Shown piece after piece: positions 7,657 to 10,660 of a DNA stretch of 10,660 nucleotides; the first letter of the stretch is position 1; every line of letters starts with the position of its first letter. The notes beneath the pieces were generated by a model. It made no database searches. It was not told the origin of the DNA and was given only the letters and a program-made list of their open reading frames with translations. Position numbers and translations under genes: made by a program. The stretch is from Lysinibacillus sp. (lineage in GTDB: Bacteria; Bacillota; Bacilli; Bacillales_A; Planococcaceae), in the NCBI GenBank assembly GCA_012735355.1, contig JAAYHP010000445.1, forward strand, positions 1-10,660, in the 5' to 3' direction.

Positions 7657-7696
7657 TAAAACATCCACTAGATAGACACTAGTGGAATGCTTTTTT
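7657..7696 (-). terminator. Probably bidirectional terminator downstream of the YfhD-like gene
   Basis: CCACTAG (7665-7671) and CTAGTGG (7679-7685) form a perfect 7-bp stem with a 7-nt loop. On the minus strand it lies 12 nt after the stop of the 53-aa gene and is followed by TTTT. On the plus strand TTTTTT (7691-7696) follows, so it could also stop transcripts coming from the nucleotidyltransferase side. Confidence 0.7.
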
Positions 7697-7697
7697 C

Positions 7698-7859
7698 CTA
7701 CTTTAAATTCCCTCTTCTTTTTAGCACCAATTTTTCTAGCTCTGCCAGTTCACGGGAAAACTCTTCCTTGGCTACTTTCGGTGGAATCTTTTCTTTCTTT
7801 GGTGTTTGTGGTAAAGCTCTTGCATTATTCGTTTGTCCTTGTTTATTGTCTCTTCCCAT
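7698..7859 (-). CDS. Small YfhD-like protein, 53 aa
   Basis: Translated directly from the minus strand: 53 codons ending in TAG at 7698-7700. The start is supported by a near-perfect ribosome binding site, AAAGGAG (7867-7873), 7 nt upstream. The N-terminus MGRDNKQGQTNNARALPQTPKK and the later EFSRELAEL resemble my memory of YfhD-family proteins of Bacilli (MGR..., LPQ.PK, EFS.ELA). The product is basic and hydrophilic, with no cysteine or membrane segment. The family's role is poorly known, perhaps sporulation-related. CATATTA about 30 nt upstream of the start resembles a sigma-G -10 element, but the -35 match is poor. Terminators flank the gene on both sides, so it is its own transcription unit. 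Confidence 0.75.
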   Translation of the reverse strand: MGRDNKQGQTNNARALPQTPKKEKIPPKVAKEEFSRELAELEKLVLKRRGNLK

Positions 7860-7920
7860 ATTCCTGCTCCTTTCCTACTTTAATTATTCTTAATATGGCA
7901 AGAAGACTTTTTTTTATCAC

Positions 7921-7973
7921 AAAAAAAAATTGAAGGAATGCTTTTGTACTAAATGAAAGCATTCCTTCAATTT
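7921..7973 (-). terminator. Strong intrinsic terminator after the racemase gene
   Basis: A perfect 18-bp inverted repeat, 7927-7944 against 7956-7973, with an 11-nt loop. Its core is TTGAAGGAATGCTTT and its complement. On the minus strand the stem runs straight into a T tract (the nine A's at 7921-7929 on the plus strand). It starts 7 nt after the racemase stop and closes the two-gene operon. Confidence 0.93.
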
Positions 7974-7979
7974 CGATTA

Positions 7980-9131
7980 TTAACGTTGTATAATTTTATT
8001 TTCATTATTATGTTTATAGAAACTATATACACTGCTTTGTTTTTCATGTTTACTTCCTTTATATTCAATATAAGTTTTATGAATGTATGGAGAAGACATT
8101 AATGAAAGCATTGCGCCGTAATTTGGCGCGAACATGATTTCGTCTCCTGGTTGGACCTGTATATTTTTTCCATCCATTACGATATGGTCGCTGCTTGCCC
8201 CGATAATTTTCAATGGCTTCATAGGTGTTAATCCCGGTACAAATACGTCTTGCCTACCTACGCTAACGAGAATGTGGTTTGTCCATCCTTGTTCTTGGAA
8301 TTCAATGGATTCTCCAAAGGCGTTTCTACCTCTATATCCAAAAGGAAAAGAAGGTTTTTGTTTTGCTTCAATGACTTCTGCAACAAATTTGAAAGCGTCT
8401 GGAAAAAGGTTCGGAATGAGTTTACCATTGGCAGTTTCTCTACCTAGGAGTATTGCTTCGCCAAGACAAACGTTATTAATCGCACCGACATCATCCGTTT
8501 CCATTATCCAATTAATATTGGCAGAGTTTCCTCCAGAAACGATTGGAAGGTGCAAGGAAAATTGATTTTTTATTTTTTGAACGAGAGCAGAAAATTCTTG
8601 CATCTTTTCTTCAGTTGGTAAAACTCCTCCGAAACAAGCAAAGTTAGTTCCCAATCCAACAATTTCAATTCCAGGCAGCTTTAAAACTTCACGGATAAAA
8701 TCTGGAAGATCTTTAGGCATAACACCTTCACGGAGATCGCCCATTTCAACCATTATAATGATTTTGTGAACTTTTTCTTGGCGTATAGCTTCTTCAGATA
8801 AAGCTCGAATAACTTTAATTTCAGAGTTCATACTAATATCAGCAAATTTCACGACGTTTTGCACTTCTGTCAACCCAGGGGTTCGAAGTAAAGTTAAGGT
8901 TGCTTGAATATTTGCCTTTCTTAGCTTTTCTAAGTGAATAGTTTTTGAAACGGCGAGGCTTGTAATACCAGCCTCGATAAAGGTATTTACTATTTGGGGG
9001 TCGGCGCAAACACCTTTTACTACCCCTGTTACAGTAATTCCTTTTGCTTCACATAAACCTTTCAGTATTTGCGCGTTATGTCTAATCTTATCAAGTTGGA
9101 TTTCAATTCTTGGCATCGGTTTCATTTTCAT
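7980..9131 (-). CDS. Alanine/ornithine racemase-family PLP-dependent enzyme
   Basis: A fold-type III (alanine racemase-like) PLP enzyme, closest in my judgement to the ornithine racemase/YhfX group rather than the Alr cell-wall racemase. The PLP lysine is K39 in VTGVVKGVCADP (34-45). Other family features are GDLREGV (131-137), GGNSAN (200-205, phosphate-binding region) and LGEAILLGRE (223-232). The domain ends near YIEYKG (354-359); a polar tail of about 24 residues follows. The ATG overlaps the stop of the upstream DUF1611 gene (ATGA, 9128-9131), so translation is coupled. Likely role: interconverting L- and D-forms of an amino acid or an acylated derivative processed by the partner. Substrate is unknown. 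Confidence 0.88.
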   Translation of the reverse strand: MKMKPMPRIEIQLDKIRHNAQILKGLCEAKGITVTGVVKGVCADPQIVNTFIEAGITSLAVSKTIHLEKLRKANIQATLTLLRTPGLTEVQNVVKFADISMNSEIKVIRALSEEAIRQEKVHKIIIMVEMGDLREGVMPKDLPDFIREVLKLPGIEIVGLGTNFACFGGVLPTEEKMQEFSALVQKIKNQFSLHLPIVSGGNSANINWIMETDDVGAINNVCLGEAILLGRETANGKLIPNLFPDAFKFVAEVIEAKQKPSFPFGYRGRNAFGESIEFQEQGWTNHILVSVGRQDVFVPGLTPMKPLKIIGASSDHIVMDGKNIQVQPGDEIMFAPNYGAMLSLMSSPYIHKTYIEYKGSKHEKQSSVYSFYKHNNENKIIQR

Positions 9132-10216
9132 AATGCACCCACAACCTTTGCATGTTCTTTTAAGGAAGGGAAAAAGTCAATAATGGCTTGAATAATTTTT
9201 TCGTCCCCTTTTTTCAATACGTCGCTAACAGGCAATTGAAATTTCTTTTCATATTCAGCAATTGTTTTGTCAATTTCTTCATCTGTCATATTTTCATGGT
9301 TTAAAGTGATCGCGATGACTTTCGTATTCCCATAATGTTCAATTAATTCAATTTCTTCTTGTACATCCGGTATCGGCATAAATGGAAAGTCTCCTAATAC
9401 TTTTCGCTTCGGTGGATGTTGTAAATTAACAGCTTGTGGTCTAGCTCCTTTCAATATGCCACAGGCACTTGCGGATGCCGGATGACTTAAAGCTCCTTGT
9501 CCTTCTACGATGATAATGTCGGGATTTTCATTTTTATAAGCCCGTAAAATTTCTCCTTCCAGTTCACCGATTAAATATTGAAGTGGGAATGCATCGATGG
9601 CAAAACCGTATTCAGCACCTTGAATGAGCCCTGTTTGTCCCGTTGCAATAAAGACCGGATTGTAACCCCGCTCTCGAAAGCCCTTCTCAAGGATTTTTGC
9701 CGTCGTACGCTTTCCGCAGGCGCCGTCTGTACCTAATATTGTAATAATTGGGGTATCCATATTTAGTATGCCACCTGAGAATAATTTCCATTCTTTTTTT
9801 GGTTTTGGTTTTCGAATGTCACGAATCGTAACGTTATATTTGTTCGCAACATTCATCATTTCTTCGTCTTCGGTAAGAAATTCCTGAAGTGGATTAATAA
9901 TGTTTAAACCAGCTTTCATAGCATTAAAAATAGCCATTCTTTCTTCAGCTTTTAAAAATGCATCACTAGGGGCAATTCCGAGGATAAAATCAGTTGGTTT
10001 TTCATTGGATATAGCTAATGCTTCTTCGAGGTTTTTGCACAAAGGGATTCCTATTTTTATGCCGTCTAAAACTTCACCAGCATCTAAACCGCATTTTGTA
10101 CTATCAATGACAGCACTTATTTCATAATATCCTGGTTCGCGAATAAGTCCATTTGCTGTTTTTCCGTCCATGGAGCCAAATAGACCTTCACAGTAAATAA
10201 TTGCGCTTTTTCTCAT
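9128..10216 (-). CDS. DUF1611 family P-loop protein (DgcN-like, possible D-amino acid N-acyltransferase)
   Basis: A 362-aa protein with an N-terminal Rossmann-like domain (about 1-140) and a C-terminal P-loop domain. The P-loop is GTDGACGKRTT (162-172), and IIIVEGQGALSHP (234-246) looks like the Walker B region. DUF1611 members include DgcN, reported to N-acetylate D-glutamate in marine bacteria; whether this Bacillota homologue has that activity is not known. The start is ATG 10216 with GGAGGAA about 6 nt upstream; a TTG codon at 10231 would place the ribosome binding site inside the coding region. It is the first gene of the operon, overlapping the racemase gene by 4 bp, with a promoter and attenuator-like leader upstream. 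Confidence 0.88.
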   Translation of the reverse strand: MRKSAIIYCEGLFGSMDGKTANGLIREPGYYEISAVIDSTKCGLDAGEVLDGIKIGIPLCKNLEEALAISNEKPTDFILGIAPSDAFLKAEERMAIFNAMKAGLNIINPLQEFLTEDEEMMNVANKYNVTIRDIRKPKPKKEWKLFSGGILNMDTPIITILGTDGACGKRTTAKILEKGFRERGYNPVFIATGQTGLIQGAEYGFAIDAFPLQYLIGELEGEILRAYKNENPDIIIVEGQGALSHPASASACGILKGARPQAVNLQHPPKRKVLGDFPFMPIPDVQEEIELIEHYGNTKVIAITLNHENMTDEEIDKTIAEYEKKFQLPVSDVLKKGDEKIIQAIIDFFPSLKEHAKVVGAL

Positions 10217-10246
10217 CTTCAGTTCCTCCAATCACTGAAAAAATGA

Positions 10247-10359
10247 ACAAAAAAACATCTTTGTAGCTTCAGAAAGTAATGGCAAATCCAATACAATTGA
10301 AGAAAAGATGTTCGAATTAGGTAGGTTTATTAAATTGCTCCGTCATTACTTTCCGCTAC
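10247..10359 (-). promoter_or_regulatory. Attenuator-like leader of the DUF1611-racemase operon (candidate riboswitch or antitermination element)
   Basis: Read on the minus strand. Antiterminator form: GTAGC-G-GAAAGTAATG (10359-10344) pairs with CATTACTTTC-TGAA-GCTAC (10281-10263), 15 bp with a 1x4 internal loop. Terminator form: AACATCTTT-T-CTTCA (10312-10298) pairs with TGAAG-CTAC-AAAGATGTT (10271-10254), followed by TTTTTG. Both forms need bases 10263-10271, so they exclude each other. The element starts just after the proposed transcription start and ends about 30 nt before the DUF1611 start. It shows no T-box (TGGNACCGCG-like) motif and no riboswitch consensus that I recognise. Confidence 0.6.
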
Positions 10360-10372
10360 GAGATATAAATTA

Positions 10373-10401
10373 ATTATAAAATTAATAACTTTCTTATGCA
10401 A
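10373..10401 (-). promoter_or_regulatory. Sigma-A-type promoter of the DUF1611-racemase operon
   Basis: Read on the minus strand: -35 TTGCAT (10396-10401, 4 of 6 matches), exactly 17 nt spacer, and a perfect -10 TATAAT (10373-10378). The start site would be near 10366, only about 7 nt before the 5' arm of the antiterminator stem, which supports the leader assignment. Confidence 0.6.
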
Positions 10402-10508
10402 AAATTCTACATAAAATTCATTAATTGTTACTTATTTCGATTTAATATTGTTAATTAATTTTCTATTTCTCTTCAAACTTAAAAACCCGGAGCTGTCTAG
10501 AAAGTAAA

Positions 10509-10554
10509 GAGGCTGGGACAAAACAGCTTCTATAGAGAAAAAGAGGTTGGGACA
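10509..10554. repeat. Two tandem gaggYtgggaca repeat cores
   Basis: gaggctgggaca (10509-10520) and gaggttgggaca (10543-10554) occur 34 bp apart and differ at one base. This core is a frequent intergenic repeat element in Firmicutes (family knowledge). The second copy begins the right arm of the terminal inverted repeat. Between the operon promoter (to 10401) and here the sequence is AT-rich with no gene. Confidence 0.7.
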
Positions 10555-10660
10555 TATAGCTAATTTAATTAAGAATCAGTGAAGAAGCATAGTAAAAAAA
10601 TGATATGCAACGAAAATTGATTGGAGTGACGGGGCGACTCCAACGGGAACAGCCCGAAAC
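10542..10660. repeat. Right arm of exact 119-bp terminal inverted repeat
   Basis: Exact reverse complement of 1-119, read from the raw bases with no mismatch. Beyond 10542 inward the two arms diverge at once. It contains the hairpins CGGG/CCCG and TTGGAGT/ACTCCAA, and the repeat-family signatures gaggttgggaca and cgactccaacgggaacagc. No transposase lies anywhere between the arms, so nothing indicates an autonomous mobile element. Confidence 0.95.

Noticed and set aside
7682..7933. Plus-strand hydrophobic open frames, apparent membrane peptides
   Set aside because: They are antisense shadows of the 53-aa minus-strand gene and its terminators; the hydrophobicity comes from T-rich sequence and no ribosome binding site is present.
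10217..10231. TTG start at 10231 for the DUF1611 protein
   Set aside because: It would place the GGAGGAA ribosome binding site inside the coding region; ATG 10216 is correctly spaced from it.
10247..10359. T-box leader for the DUF1611-racemase operon
   Set aside because: No T-box sequence, no specifier-loop architecture, and the element is much shorter than usual T-box leaders.
1..10660. Terminal inverted repeat read as a transposon or genomic island boundary
   Set aside because: No transposase, integrase or target-site evidence is visible; the enclosed genes are typical chromosomal genes; the repeat belongs to a dispersed intergenic family, and the exact 119-bp length suggests assembly.

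Overview
The window looks like ordinary chromosomal DNA from a low-GC, spore-forming Bacillota, most likely Bacillaceae or Caryophanaceae/Planococcaceae. Reasons: AT-rich sequence, strong AAGGAGG-type ribosome binding sites, a PerR/Fur-like box in front of ahpCF, Bacillus-type Mqo, a YcgL/RlaP-type nucleotidyltransferase, and small proteins that carry germination-protease-like (EFAS[DE]) motifs or resemble YfhD. No phage, transposase, CRISPR array, tRNA or rRNA was seen.

Layout. (1) 1-119 is one arm of an exact 119-bp inverted repeat whose other arm is 10542-10660. (2) 140-2249, minus strand: ahpC-ahpF peroxide-detoxification operon, with a sigma-A-like promoter and a PerR/Fur-like palindrome at about 2303-2355. 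(3) 2551-5723, plus strand: a CoA-pyrophosphatase-type NUDIX hydrolase, malate:quinone oxidoreductase (mqo) behind a structured leader, a strong terminator, then the nuclease-fold protein SfsA. (4) 5798-7257, plus strand: a 61-aa protein and a DUF1540 protein, both with a germination-protease-like motif, then a nucleotidyltransferase. (5) 7231-7859, minus strand: a DUF5658 membrane protein whose 3' end overlaps the nucleotidyltransferase, and a 53-aa YfhD-like gene. (6) 7980-10216, minus strand: a two-gene operon coding for a DUF1611 P-loop protein and an alanine/ornithine-racemase-family PLP enzyme, overlapping by 4 bp. It is preceded by a promoter and a ~150-nt leader that can fold into mutually exclusive antiterminator and terminator forms.

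The most interesting part is section 6. DUF1611 proteins have been tied to D-glutamate metabolism (DgcN) next to a different kind of racemase. Here one is translationally coupled to a PLP amino-acid racemase and lies behind an attenuator-like leader that I cannot assign to a known riboswitch or T-box class.

The terminal inverted repeat belongs to a dispersed Bacillaceae-type intergenic repeat family. Its exact length, ending at both window edges, fits contig ends created by a de Bruijn assembler at a collapsed repeat better than it fits a transposon.
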